NCBI RefSeq assembly: GCF_017592555.1
Contig: NZ_JAGFNS010000005.1
Coordinates: 290,870-354,869, forward strand
Source: Actinoplanes flavus
GTDB lineage: Bacteria > Actinomycetota > Actinomycetes > Mycobacteriales > Micromonosporaceae
Direction of reading: 5' to 3'
Length of the DNA: 64,000 nt
Below are positions 54,595 to 63,210 of the stretch, piece after piece (position 1 is the stretch's first letter; each line of letters opens with the position of its first letter). Position numbers and translations under genes: made by a program. The notes beneath the pieces were generated by a model. The model saw only the letters and a program-made list of their open reading frames with translations. It had not been told where the DNA came from and ran no database searches.

Positions 54595-56055
54595 TCAGAA
54601 CGGGTAGCCCGGGGGCTGGTCACGCACAGTGACCCAGCGCGTCTCGGTGAACGCCTCCACGTTCGCCGCCGCGCCACCGAACCGCGACCCGGTCCCGGAC
54701 GCGGCGACCCCACCGAACGGGCTGTTCGCCTCGTCGCTCACGGTCTGGTCGTTGATGTGCACGATGCCGGTCGGGATCCGGTCGGCCAGCGCCAGGCCGT
54801 GCATCACGTCCCGGGTGACGATGCCGAGGGACAGCCCGTACTCACTCGCGGTGGCGAGCCGGACCGCCTCGTCGGCTCCGGAGAACCGGACGACCGGAGC
54901 CACCGGCCCGAAGATCTCCTCCCGGAATGCGGGCGTGTCGGCGGCGACGTCGGCCAGCACCGTGGGCGAGTAGAACAGGTCCCGGTAGGTGCCGCCGGCC
55001 GCCACCCGGGCCCCGGCGCCCGCCGACCGGGTCACCACCCCGTGGATCCTGTCGCGCTGCCCGGCGTCGATGACCGGGCCGAGCACCACCTGCTCCCGGG
55101 CCGGGTCGCCGACCGGCAGGGCCGCCGCCTTGGCCGCCAGCCGCTCCACGAAGTCGTCGTACAGCCGCTCGTGCACCAGGTGCCGCCCGGTGGTCATGCA
55201 GATCTGGCCCTGGTGGAACCACGAGCCGAAGGACGCCGCCGCGACCGCCTTGTCGACGTCCGCGTCGTCCAGCACGATCAGCGCCGAGTTGCCGCCCAAC
55301 TCCAGGTGGGCCCGCTTCAGGTGCTCACCGGCCAGGGCACCCACCCGGCGGCCGGCCGCGGTCGAGCCGGTGAACGAGATGACCCGGACGTTCGGGTCGG
55401 TGACCAGGGCCTCGCCGACGTCGGCGGCGCCCGGCAGCATCTGGAGCACGCCCGGCGGCAGCCCGGCCTCCTCGAAGATCCGGGCCAGCGTCACGCCGCC
55501 GGTCACCGCGGTCCGCGGGTCCGGCTTGAGCAGGACGGCGTTGCCGAGCGCCAGAGCCGGGGCCACCGACCGGATGGCCAGGATGATCGGCACGTTGAAC
55601 GGCGCGATCACCGCCACCACCCCGGCCGGGACCCGACGGGCCATCGACAGCCGCGGCTCCTCGCTGGGCAGCAGCTCGCCGTACGGGCGGGCGGGCAGCG
55701 ACGCCGCCTCGTAGCACTCCTGCTCGGCGACGTGCAGCGCGAACCCGGCCATGGCGCCGATGGCGCCCACCTCGCGGACGTTCCAGCCGGAGATCTCCTC
55801 GCCGTGCTCGGTCCACAGCTGGGCGGCCCGGCGCAGCACGGCGGCGCGCCGGGTGTGCGGGGTGGCGGCCCAGGCGCGCTGCGCCTCGGCGGCGCTGCGG
55901 GCGGCCTCGGTCACGTCCTCGGCGGTCGCCCGCCCGATCCGGCCGAGCACCGCGCCGGTGGCGGGTTCGGTCACGTCGTACGCGCCGCCCCGCCCCGGCC
56001 GCCACTCGCCGCCGATGAAGATGTTGCCGGTCCAGAGCTTCTCGTCGAGGAACAT
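54595..56055 (-). CDS. Aldehyde dehydrogenase, benzaldehyde/vanillin-dehydrogenase-like
   Basis: 486 residues. NAD-binding and catalytic motifs: APFNVPIILAIRSVAPALALGNAVLLKPD, FTGSTAAGRRVGALAGEHLKRAHLELGGNSALIVLDDADVD (general-base glutamate), the nucleophilic cysteine in HQGQICMTTGRHLV, and EEIFGPVAPVVRF. The ending FTETRWVTVRDQPPGYPF is typical of aromatic-aldehyde dehydrogenases. ATG at 56055 follows GGAGG. It oxidises an aldehyde to the acid with NAD(P). It lies 110 bp from the IclR regulator gene on the same strand and may be its target. Confidence 0.88.
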   Translation of the reverse strand: MFLDEKLWTGNIFIGGEWRPGRGGAYDVTEPATGAVLGRIGRATAEDVTEAARSAAEAQRAWAATPHTRRAAVLRRAAQLWTEHGEEISGWNVREVGAIGAMAGFALHVAEQECYEAASLPARPYGELLPSEEPRLSMARRVPAGVVAVIAPFNVPIILAIRSVAPALALGNAVLLKPDPRTAVTGGVTLARIFEEAGLPPGVLQMLPGAADVGEALVTDPNVRVISFTGSTAAGRRVGALAGEHLKRAHLELGGNSALIVLDDADVDKAVAAASFGSWFHQGQICMTTGRHLVHERLYDDFVERLAAKAAALPVGDPAREQVVLGPVIDAGQRDRIHGVVTRSAGAGARVAAGGTYRDLFYSPTVLADVAADTPAFREEIFGPVAPVVRFSGADEAVRLATASEYGLSLGIVTRDVMHGLALADRIPTGIVHINDQTVSDEANSPFGGVAASGTGSRFGGAAANVEAFTETRWVTVRDQPPGYPF

Positions 56056-56165
56056 GGGGGTCGCCTCCAGGGGTGCGCGGGTGCGCCGACGGTATGCCCG
56101 TGTTTCCGGCAGATCAACGGACCGTTCCACCTATCCGAACGCACGCTCGGAAAGTGAAACGCGAC

Positions 56166-56975
56166 CTACCGGTAGCCCAGCCGGGTGGAGATCTCGGCGG
56201 CGGTGTGCCGCAGCGGACGTTCCAGCCGCGCCACCACGGTGTCCGCGGTGGTCGCCCACACCGTCAGGTGCACCGCGATGTTGATCGCCGCGACCACCCG
56301 CCCGGTCCGGTCCCGCACCGGCGCCGCCACCGAGCGCAACCCGGCCGCCAGCTCCTCGTCGTTGACCGCCACCCCGGTCTGCCGGATCTTCGCGAGCGCC
56401 GCCGTCAACTGCTCCCGGTTGGTCAGCGTCTTCGGGCCGCGGCGGGCGAAATCGGTCCGGTCCAGCAGCGCCCGCAGCACCGCCGGTTCCAGGTGGGCGA
56501 GCAGCACCTTGCCCATCGAGGTGCAGTACGCCGGCAGCCGCGACCCGACGTGCAGGTTCAGCGAGATGGCGAACCCGCCGGCCGCCCGGCCGCTGCGGCG
56601 CCGCTCCACGTAGACCACGTCCGGCCCGTCGAGCACCGCCATGCTGACCGTGTACCCGCTCTCGTCGGCGAGGCTCTGCAGGCAGGGCGCCGCCACCCGG
56701 TTGATCTCCAGCGAGTTGAGCGCCGCGAAGCCCAGGTCGACCACCTTCGGCCCGAGCGAGTACTTCTTCGTCTCCGGGTCCTGGTGCAGATAGCCGAGCC
56801 GGGCCAGAGTCGCCACGTACCGGTAGGTGGTGCTCTTGTTCAGCGTCACGGCACGGGAGATGTCGGCGATGCCCAGCACCGGCCGGGTCTCGCTGAACGA
56901 GGACAGGATCATCAGGCCGCGCTCCAGGGACTGGGAGAACGCGGCCCCGCTACCGGCTTCGTCGTCGATGGGCAT
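56166..56975 (-). CDS. IclR-family regulator, PcaR/PobR-like
   Basis: 269 residues. Winged helix: SLERGLMILSSFSETRPVLGIADISRAVTLNKSTTYRYVATLARLGYLHQD. Effector domain: SLADESGYTVSMAVLDGPDVVYVERR, PAYCTSMGKVLLAHL, and VNDEELAAGLRSVAAPVRDRTGRVVAAINIAV. Close to regulators of aromatic acid catabolism (PcaR/PobR/PcaU group). It sits between two aldehyde dehydrogenase genes, divergent from the right one and upstream of the left one, so control of both is likely. Confidence 0.88.
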   Translation of the reverse strand: MPIDDEAGSGAAFSQSLERGLMILSSFSETRPVLGIADISRAVTLNKSTTYRYVATLARLGYLHQDPETKKYSLGPKVVDLGFAALNSLEINRVAAPCLQSLADESGYTVSMAVLDGPDVVYVERRRSGRAAGGFAISLNLHVGSRLPAYCTSMGKVLLAHLEPAVLRALLDRTDFARRGPKTLTNREQLTAALAKIRQTGVAVNDEELAAGLRSVAAPVRDRTGRVVAAINIAVHLTVWATTADTVVARLERPLRHTAAEISTRLGYR

Positions 56976-56995
56976 GGCGCAGCCTAACCTCGCCG

Positions 56996-57009
56996 TTCGA
57001 ACTGTTGAA
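56996..57009. promoter_or_regulatory. Candidate IclR operator
   Basis: TTCGAACTGTTGAA (arms TTC-A and T-GAA) is 20 bp upstream of the iclR-type start; a GTTGA direct repeat follows at 57004 and 57017. Weak palindrome, assigned by position. Confidence 0.4.
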
Positions 57010-57136
57010 ACGCTCTGTTGACCGCTGGTGTGACCTGCTTCAGAAAATCGGGGAGCGTTCGCGCTGTTCCCGCCACGCGGGCTGTGGAGTCTCGTCCCGG
57101 TGCGGCCGCTTCCCGTCGGATACCATCTGCGACGCG

Positions 57137-58606
57137 ATGGACCAGGTGTTTCTTGAGGGCGTGCGGCATCACATCGGCGGGGGCTGGGTGGATGCGGCCA
57201 ACGGGCGGACGTACGACAAGCTGAACCCGTGGACGGGCCGCGTCTTCGCCCGGGTCGCCGCCGGTGACGCCGACGACGCGCTGGCCGCCCTCGACGCCGC
57301 CGACAAGGCCTTCCCGGCCTGGGCGCAGAGCCTGCCGGTCGAACGCCAGCGGATCCTGCTGCGGGCCGCCGACGCGCTCGACCGGCGGCGCGACGAGGTG
57401 CGCGGGCTGCTCGCCGCCGAGACCGGGTGCGGGGTGCACTTCGCCGGCGTCCAACTCGACTTCTGCGTCAACCTGCTGCGCCAGGCGGCCGGGCTGGCGT
57501 ACGCGCCAGCCGGCCAGATCCTCCCCTCGGACCTGGCCGGCACCCGGGCCCTGGCCATGCGCCGCCCGGTCGGCGTGGTCGCCGCGATCGCCCCGTGGAA
57601 CGCCTCGCTCGTGCTGGCCGGCCGGGCCGTCGTCGCGCCGATCGCCACCGGCAACACGGTCGTGCTCAAACCGTCCGAGGAGGCGCCGCTCACCGGCGGC
57701 GCCCTCTGGGCCGAACTGCTCGCCGACGCCGGCCTGCCCGACGGCGTCCTCAACGTGGTCACCCACGCCCCCGGTGAGGCCGGCGCCGTCGCCGAGACGC
57801 TGATCGCCGACCCGCGGGTCCGGCGGATCAGCTTCACCGGTTCCACCGTCACCGGGCGGCGGATCGCCGAGACCGCCGGCCGCCACCTGAAACGGGCCGT
57901 CCTCCAGCTCGGCGGCCACAATCCGCTGCTCGTGCTCGGTGACGCCGACGTCGGCCAGGCCGTCGACGCGGCCGTCTACGGGGCGTTCGTACACAGCGGC
58001 CAGACCTGCATGTGCGCCCGCCGGCTCATCGTCGACCGGTCGATCGCCCCCGACTTCACCGCACGGTTCGTCGCCCGCGCCGCCGAACTGCCGGTCGGCG
58101 ACCCGTCCGACCCGGCCACCGTCGTCGGGCCGGTCATCAACGAGTGGGCGCTGTCGCTGCTCGTACGCCGGGTCCGGGAGGCCGTCGACCTGGGCGCGCG
58201 GCTGCTCACCGGCGGGGTGCCCAGCGGGCGCTGTTTCCCGCCGACCGTCCTGACCGGTGTGCCGCCCGAGGCGGAACTGGCCTTCGACGAGACGTTCGGG
58301 CCGGTCGTCCTGCTGGAGGAGGCCGACGACGCCGAGGACGCGCTGCGCCGGGCCAACGCCTCCGACTTCGGGCTCACCGCCGGGGTGATCACCGGCGACC
58401 CGTACCGGGGTCTCGACCTGGCCCGCCGCCTCCGGGCCGGGATCGTGCACGTCAACGACCAGCCGGTCAACGACGAACCCCAGATGCCCTTCGGCGGCGT
58501 CAAGGACTCGGGCGCCGGCCGTTTCGGCATCGGCTTCGCGGCCGAGGAGTTCACCGAGGTCCAGTGGGTGACCGCCCGCCAGGAGACCCGCCCCTACCCG
58601 TTCTGA
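57137..58606 (+). CDS. Aldehyde dehydrogenase
   Basis: 489 residues. AIAPWNASLVLAGRAVVAPIATGNTVVLKPSEEAPLTGG, FTGSTVTGRRIAETAGRHLKRAVLQLGGHNPLLVLGDADV, the cysteine in HSGQTCMCARRLIV and DETFGPVVLLEEADD are the family motifs. The ending FTEVQWVTARQETRPYPF resembles the other dehydrogenase of this block, so the two are paralogues that probably handle related aromatic or aliphatic aldehydes. ATG at 57137 (MDQVFLEGVRHHIGGGWVD) fits the family length. Its stop codon lies in the first unit of an 18-bp tandem repeat. Confidence 0.9.
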   Translation: MDQVFLEGVRHHIGGGWVDAANGRTYDKLNPWTGRVFARVAAGDADDALAALDAADKAFPAWAQSLPVERQRILLRAADALDRRRDEVRGLLAAETGCGVHFAGVQLDFCVNLLRQAAGLAYAPAGQILPSDLAGTRALAMRRPVGVVAAIAPWNASLVLAGRAVVAPIATGNTVVLKPSEEAPLTGGALWAELLADAGLPDGVLNVVTHAPGEAGAVAETLIADPRVRRISFTGSTVTGRRIAETAGRHLKRAVLQLGGHNPLLVLGDADVGQAVDAAVYGAFVHSGQTCMCARRLIVDRSIAPDFTARFVARAAELPVGDPSDPATVVGPVINEWALSLLVRRVREAVDLGARLLTGGVPSGRCFPPTVLTGVPPEAELAFDETFGPVVLLEEADDAEDALRRANASDFGLTAGVITGDPYRGLDLARRLRAGIVHVNDQPVNDEPQMPFGGVKDSGAGRFGIGFAAEEFTEVQWVTARQETRPYPF

Positions 58607-58684
58607 CCCCGTTACCCGTTCTGGCCCCGTTACCCGTTCTGGCCCCGTTACCCGTTCTGGCCCCGTTACCCGTTCTGGCTCAGC
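58595..58684. repeat. 18-bp tandem repeat, 5 copies, shared by two convergent gene ends
   Basis: TACCCGTTCTGGCCCCGT starts at 58595, 58613, 58631, 58649 and 58667. The first copy has TTCTGA, giving the aldehyde dehydrogenase stop; the last copy's TTA is the stop codon of the minus-strand RraA-like gene and encodes its final residues. Confidence 0.9.
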
Positions 58685-59286
58685 CCGTGGGCGGCGAGCG
58701 CCTTGTCGATCCGGGCGCGGTGCGCCCGCTCCCAGTCGTCGAGGGTCTCGGCCTCCTCCTTGGCCAGCCTCGCCCGCGCGGCGGCGAGCACCTCGTCGTG
58801 CCGGGCTGCCGGGACCACCACGACACCCTCCTCGTCGGCGACCACGATGTCGCCGGGAGCGACCTCCACGCCACCGCAGCGGACCGGCTCCCGGTGGGTG
58901 CCCGGTTCGGACTTGGTGCCGGGAATCGGGATGACGCCGCGGGCGAAGACCGGGAAACCGATCTCCCGGACCTCGCCCAGGTCACGGATCAGGCCGTCGA
59001 GCACGAACGCCGCCACACCCCGCCGGTGCGCGACCGCGCAGACGTTGCCGCCGGCGAGCGCGTAGTCCAGGTCGCCGGACTCGACGACGATCACCGAACC
59101 CGGCTCGGCCCGGTAGATGGCGGCGTGCAGCATCAGGTTGTCCCCGGGCGGGCAGCGCACCGTGAACGCCGGCCCGGCGACCCGCGGCACCGGCGTCCAC
59201 AGCGGCCGGATGCCGATGTCCATCACCCGGCTGCGGTCCAGCACGTCGGCGAGCGTGGTCGGCGGGATGCTCTCGAACCCGGTCAT
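58666..59286 (-). CDS. RraA-like aldolase (HMG/CHA aldolase type)
   Basis: 206 residues. MTGFESIPPTTLADVLDRSRVMDIGIRPL, CPPGDNLMLHAAIYRAEPGSVIVVESGDLDYALAGGNVCAVAHRRGVAAFVLDGLIRDLGEVREIGFPVFARG contains the GG-x20-R-D signature of the fold, with the metal-binding Asp after LIRD. The C-terminal helix with several Glu/Arg (EVLAAARARLAKEEAETLDDW) is typical. Members cleave 4-hydroxy-4-methyl-2-oxoglutarate or 4-carboxy-4-hydroxy-2-oxoadipate in protocatechuate-type pathways, which fits the neighbouring IclR and dehydrogenases. GGAGG precedes ATG 59286; it lies 16 bp after the valine dehydrogenase-like gene. Confidence 0.85.
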   Translation of the reverse strand: MTGFESIPPTTLADVLDRSRVMDIGIRPLWTPVPRVAGPAFTVRCPPGDNLMLHAAIYRAEPGSVIVVESGDLDYALAGGNVCAVAHRRGVAAFVLDGLIRDLGEVREIGFPVFARGVIPIPGTKSEPGTHREPVRCGGVEVAPGDIVVADEEGVVVVPAARHDEVLAAARARLAKEEAETLDDWERAHRARIDKALAAHGLSQNG

Positions 59287-59302
59287 ACGGCTCCTCCCAA
59301 GG

Positions 59303-60340
59303 TCAGGCGATCTCCGCAGCGTAGTCAACCGCCGGACCACGGGCCCCGACCAGCCAGTCGGCGAGGCGGGCCGCGGCTTCCGCCGGGGTGGACGACGTCT
59401 CCCGCGCCGCGTCCAGGATCCCGGTGAGGGTGTCCCCGATCCCGGCGATCCGTTCCGCCACCCGCTCCGGCGCCTCCCGGTGCAGTTCGGTGGCGATCGC
59501 GTGGATGATCCCACCAGCGCTGACCACCACGTCCGGCGCCCACAGGATGCCCCGCTCGTGCAGCAGGGTCGCGGTGCCCGGCCGGTCGAGCTGGTTGTTG
59601 GCCGGCCCGGCGACCGCCGCACAGCGCAGCTCCGGCACGGTCTCTCCGGTCAGGACACCGCCGAGGGCCGCCGGCACCAGCACGTCCACCTCGGCGGTGA
59701 GACAACCGTGCGGATCGGTCCAGGCAGCGCCGAAGGACGACGCCACGGTACGCCGTGACGGGTCCACATCGGCCGCCACCACCCGTGCGCCCGCCTCGGT
59801 GAGCAACCGCAGCACGTGCCCGCCGACCCGGCCTACGCCGAGGACGGCGAAACTGCGGCCGGCCAGGTCCGGTGAACCGAACCGGTCGGCGACGACGGCG
59901 CGCAACGCGGCCATCACCCCCGCGGCGGTGCCGGGGGAGGAGTCGTAGCCGCGGCAGAACACGTACGGCGTACGCTCGCCGATCGTCACCATGTCGTCCG
60001 GCCCGGTGCCCACGTCCGGCCCGGTCGCGTAGTCCCCGCCCAGGCTCTCGATCACGTCGGCCACGTCGTGCAGCACCGCCCGGCGGTCCGGCGCCGCCCC
60101 CGCGGGCAGCGCCACCACCGTCTTGCCGCCGCCGTTCGGCAGCCCGGCCAGCGCCGACTTCGCGGTCATCGCGGCGGACAGCCGCAACGCGTCCTCCAGA
60201 CCGTCCCGCCAGTCGGCGTAGACGGCCAGCCGGCACCCGCCGATCGCCTGCCCCAGAGCCGTCGAATGGACCGCCACGATGACCGGAAACCCGGACCGTG
60301 GACCACGAACCGCCACCACACGCAGATGTTCGAGCGACAT
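59303..60340 (-). CDS. Valine/leucine-type amino acid dehydrogenase
   Basis: 345 residues of the Glu/Leu/Phe/Val dehydrogenase family. The N-domain shows VAVHSTALGQAIGGCRLAVYADWRDGLEDALRLSAAMTAKSALAGLPNGGGKTVV, where the two lysines (AMTAK, GGGK) are substrate-binding and catalytic. DVGTGPDDMVTIGERTPYV and the Rossmann loop FAVLGVGRVGGHVLRLLTEAGARVVAADVD follow; AGPANNQL is conserved. It deaminates branched-chain amino acids to 2-keto acids with NAD. Divergent from an Lrp-type regulator across a perfect palindrome, so it is probably amino-acid regulated. The RraA-like gene follows in the same direction. Confidence 0.88.
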   Translation of the reverse strand: MSLEHLRVVAVRGPRSGFPVIVAVHSTALGQAIGGCRLAVYADWRDGLEDALRLSAAMTAKSALAGLPNGGGKTVVALPAGAAPDRRAVLHDVADVIESLGGDYATGPDVGTGPDDMVTIGERTPYVFCRGYDSSPGTAAGVMAALRAVVADRFGSPDLAGRSFAVLGVGRVGGHVLRLLTEAGARVVAADVDPSRRTVASSFGAAWTDPHGCLTAEVDVLVPAALGGVLTGETVPELRCAAVAGPANNQLDRPGTATLLHERGILWAPDVVVSAGGIIHAIATELHREAPERVAERIAGIGDTLTGILDAARETSSTPAEAAARLADWLVGARGPAVDYAAEIA

Positions 60341-60380
60341 GCCTTGAAGCTAGGACGCCCATCGGCGGCACGGCGATCTC

Positions 60381-60397
60381 ACCGAACGACGTTCGGT
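60381..60397. promoter_or_regulatory. Perfect 17-bp palindrome, Lrp-type operator
   Basis: ACCGAACG-A-CGTTCGGT sits in the 78-bp divergent gap between the valine dehydrogenase and Lrp genes, 22 bp before the Lrp start. The likely site of Lrp autoregulation and control of the dehydrogenase. Confidence 0.7.
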
Positions 60398-60418
60398 GGA
60401 TCAGGAAGAATAGCGGCC

Positions 60419-60889
60419 GTGGACGACATTGATTCGGCGATCGTGCGGGAACTCCAGGCGAACGCCCGGCAGACCAACCGCGACCTGGCCCGCGCGGTCG
60501 GCGTCGCGCCGTCGACCTGCCTCGAACGGGTGCGGTTGCTGCGCGAGCGCGGCGTGATCACCGGCTTCCACGCCGAGGTGAGCCTCACCGCGCTCGGCCG
60601 CGAGGTCCAGGCGCTGCTGCACGTGCAGGTCCGCCCGCTCAACCGGGAGGTGATCGAGGGCTTCAAGGCCTACGCGGCCGCGCTGCCCGAGGTGCTGTCG
60701 GTGTTCGTGCTGGCCGGCGGCGACGACTTCCTGGTGCACGTCGCGGTGCCCAGTGTGGACGGACTGCACGCCTTCCTGATGGACCGGTTCTCCCCCCGCC
60801 GCGAGATCGTCGGGTTCCGCAGCTCGGTGATCTACCAGCACCACCGCAACCGGATCATCGATCCGGGTCCCGCCGAAAATGCCGGATGA
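60419..60889 (+). CDS. Lrp/AsnC-family regulator
   Basis: 156 residues from GTG 60419: DDIDSAIVRELQANARQTNRDLARAVGVAPSTCLERVRLLRERGVITGFHAEV is the AsnC helix-turn-helix, followed by a RAM ligand domain (ALLHVQVRPLNREVIEGFKAYAAALPEVLSVFVLAGGDDFLVHVAVPSVDGL). Such regulators sense amino acids; divergence from the branched-chain dehydrogenase gene makes that gene the obvious target. The 3' end overlaps the convergent methyltransferase gene by 35 bp, the largest overlap in the window. Confidence 0.9.
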   Translation: MDDIDSAIVRELQANARQTNRDLARAVGVAPSTCLERVRLLRERGVITGFHAEVSLTALGREVQALLHVQVRPLNREVIEGFKAYAAALPEVLSVFVLAGGDDFLVHVAVPSVDGLHAFLMDRFSPRREIVGFRSSVIYQHHRNRIIDPGPAENAG

Positions 60890-61760
60890 TCAGTACGGGC
60901 ATGTCGCCGGTCACCGCACGGCACACCTCGGGGGTGAGGCCGATCAGCGACCACGGCCACTGATCCCACACCCCGGTCTCCAGGGTGTCCGGCAGCTCCG
61001 CCGGCGTGTCGAGCGGCACCGGCGGCGACATCCGCGGCTCGGCGCACGACACCACCCGCAGACCGGCCGGAAGCGCGGCGCCGAGATAGTCCGAGGCCCG
61101 GTGCCGATGATCGACCAGCAGCGCGGGCCGCCCGCCGTCGACGCGCACCCGGGGCACCGAGCCGATCGCGGCCAGCTCGCGCGCGACGTCCGAGACCACC
61201 AGATGCCCGCCCGGCCGCAGCACCCGGGCGAACTCGGCGAACACCGGGCCCAGATCGCGTACGTGGGTCAGCGCCAGCGAGCACACCACGATGTCGGCGT
61301 GCGCGTCCGGGATCGGCAGCCGCTCCAGCGGCGCCTCGTGGAACTCGCCGGACGGCACCCGCTCACGGGCCCGCTCCAGCATCTCCGGCGAGCCGTCCAC
61401 ACCGATCACCCGGTGCCCCTGCCCGGCCAGCCACGCGCTGTGCCGTCCGGTGCCGCAGGCCGCGTCCACCGCCGTCCCGGGCGGAAGCCCGCCGAGAATG
61501 CCGTGGACCGCCGCCTCCTCCGGCGGGAACAGCCCGTTGCCCGGCTCGTCGTAGGTCCGCGACCAGACCCGGTACCCGTCGACGGCCGACACCCGCTCGA
61601 CGGCCACCGGCTCGACGTCCAGCTCGGCCCGGTCGAGAAGGCGCCGCATCTCGGCCACCCGGGCCCGGCCGAACCCCGGATCGGACTCCTCGGTGAACGA
61701 CCGCAGCAGCGCCGCCCCCTGCAGCCCGAGCAGGTACTCCAACGCCCGCTGATGAATCAT
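60855..61760 (-). CDS. Class I SAM-dependent methyltransferase
   Basis: 301 residues. Motif I is GTAVDAACGTGRHSAWLAGQGHRVIGVDGSPEMLERARER; motif II ADIVVCSLALTHVRDLGPVFAEFARVLRPGGHLVVSDVA. A ~75-residue N-terminal extension (MIHQRALEYLLGLQGAALLRSF...) and a C-terminal region with TPAELPDTLETGVWDQWPWSLIGLTPE, LIIRHFRR are as in methyltransferases of the Methyltransf_11/25 group that act on small molecules. Substrate unknown. It starts 10 bp downstream of the HAD hydrolase stop, so they form an operon. Confidence 0.85.
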   Translation of the reverse strand: MIHQRALEYLLGLQGAALLRSFTEESDPGFGRARVAEMRRLLDRAELDVEPVAVERVSAVDGYRVWSRTYDEPGNGLFPPEEAAVHGILGGLPPGTAVDAACGTGRHSAWLAGQGHRVIGVDGSPEMLERARERVPSGEFHEAPLERLPIPDAHADIVVCSLALTHVRDLGPVFAEFARVLRPGGHLVVSDVARELAAIGSVPRVRVDGGRPALLVDHRHRASDYLGAALPAGLRVVSCAEPRMSPPVPLDTPAELPDTLETGVWDQWPWSLIGLTPEVCRAVTGDMPVLIIRHFRRDPDR

Positions 61761-61770
61761 GGATCGATTC

Positions 61771-62361
61771 TTATCGTGCCCACGGCGGTGGCACACGCGA
61801 ATATCCCATGCCCGCCGCCTCGGCCGCGGCCACGCCCAGGTCGGTGTCCTCGAAGACCAGGCAGTCCGCCGGGTCCACGCCGAGCAGCCGGGCGCCCAGC
61901 AGATAGCCCTCCGGGTCCGGTTTCGGGCGCGCGTAGTCCCCGGCGCACACCAGCACCTCGAACCGGTCCAGCAGGCCGAGCGCGGTCAGCGACGCGGTCA
62001 CCGACTCGCGGGTGCTGCCGGACACCACCGCGAACGGGATCCGCCCGTACGACGCCTCGATGTGCTCGAGCACCCCCGGCACCGCCTCCACCTCGGTCAG
62101 CAGCTCCTGGAACAGCTCCTCACGCCGCGCCGCCACCGCGGCCACCGGCATGCTCAGGCCCTGCCGCTCGTTCAGGTCGGCGATGATGTCCACCACGAGC
62201 CGGCCGCCCCACGCGTAGAACAGCTCCTCCGGGAACTCCGCACCCCACTCGCCGAGCGCCGCGCACCACGCCCGGTAGTGCGCCGGCATCGAATCGGTGA
62301 TCGTCCCGTCACAGTCGAACAGATACGCCTTGAAGTCGCCGTCCGGCAGGGGTAGCAGCAC
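61771..62361 (-). CDS. HAD-superfamily phosphatase (beta-phosphoglucomutase-like)
   Basis: 196 residues. Motif I AYLFDCDGTITDSMPAHYRAW with the nucleophilic Asp, helical cap, motif II AVVSGST, motif III KPDPEGYLLGARLLGV and motif IV VFEDTDLGVAAAEAAGM. Subfamily I cap and length fit fructose-1-P/beta-phosphoglucomutase-like phosphatases such as YqaB. It dephosphorylates a small sugar phosphate, unidentified. First gene of the operon with the methyltransferase. Confidence 0.87.
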   Translation of the reverse strand: MLLPLPDGDFKAYLFDCDGTITDSMPAHYRAWCAALGEWGAEFPEELFYAWGGRLVVDIIADLNERQGLSMPVAAVAARREELFQELLTEVEAVPGVLEHIEASYGRIPFAVVSGSTRESVTASLTALGLLDRFEVLVCAGDYARPKPDPEGYLLGARLLGVDPADCLVFEDTDLGVAAAEAAGMGYSRVPPPWAR

Positions 62362-62418
62362 CGGCGCAGGCTACCGGCGGGGCCGCGCGACCGGCGGCCC
62401 GCGTGGCAGGTTGGTGAC

Positions 62419-63042
62419 ATGGACTACCGCCGCACGTACCGCTCCGCCGCCATCGCCTTCGCCGACCTCGTCTCCCGCATCCCGACCGACCGGCTCGACG
62501 GTCCCGGCCTCGGCGAGTGGACGCTGCGCGACCTGCTCGGCCACACCGTCAGCTCGGCGCTGCGCCAGGTGCCCACGGTCCTCGCCGACCGCGCCGCCAC
62601 ATTGCTGGTGCCCGGTCCCGAGTTCTACTTCGCCCTGGTCCGGTCGGCCTCCGACGAGATGGTCGCGGCCGCCCGCAAGGCCTCCACCGACGACGCCCGC
62701 GTCACCGGAGCCGCCCTCGGCGATCAGCCGGCCACCGCCGTCAGCGGCTACATCGGCCAGGCGACCGCCGCGCTGGCCGGAGCCGGCGACGACGACGTGG
62801 TGGCCACCCCGGCCGGCGGCATGCGGGTCCGGGACTGGCTGCCCACCCGCACCTTCGAACTGGTGGTCCACGGCCGCGACGTCGCCACCGCCGCCGGCGT
62901 ACCGATCGACCTGGACCCGGACACCCTCGCCGAGGCCGCCGCACTCGCCGCCCGCGTCGCCGTCGCCCTGGGCGACGGCGAAACCGTGCTGGGCGCTCTC
63001 ACCGGCCGGGGCACGCTTCCGGCGACCTACTCGATGATCTGA
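62419..63042 (+). CDS. Maleylpyruvate isomerase N-terminal (DinB-like) domain protein
   Basis: 207 residues. MDYRRTYRSAAIAFADLVSRIPTDRLDGPGLGEWTLRDLLGHTVSSALRQV carries the MDMPI_N hallmark W-T-x-R-D-x-x-x-H, whose histidine binds the metal, and WLPTRTFELVVHGRDVATAAGVPIDLD supplies the later E and H ligands. These four-helix metalloproteins include mycothiol-dependent isomerases and many uncharacterised homologues. In actinomycetes a mycothiol-dependent transferase role is plausible. Single gene. Confidence 0.82.
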   Translation: MDYRRTYRSAAIAFADLVSRIPTDRLDGPGLGEWTLRDLLGHTVSSALRQVPTVLADRAATLLVPGPEFYFALVRSASDEMVAAARKASTDDARVTGAALGDQPATAVSGYIGQATAALAGAGDDDVVATPAGGMRVRDWLPTRTFELVVHGRDVATAAGVPIDLDPDTLAEAAALAARVAVALGDGETVLGALTGRGTLPATYSMI

Positions 63043-63210
63043 TCTCCGGTACGCGCGGAACCGGCCCCCACCACCCGGCGGCCGTTCCGCCGCACCCCGC
63101 GACCCGCTGCCGCGCCAAGCCTCTGCCGCGCCCGCCGGGCTGACATCGGTGGTCCATGACAACCCGGCCCTGCACCCTCCGCGCCAACCGCCAGCCACCG
63201 CCACCCCACG

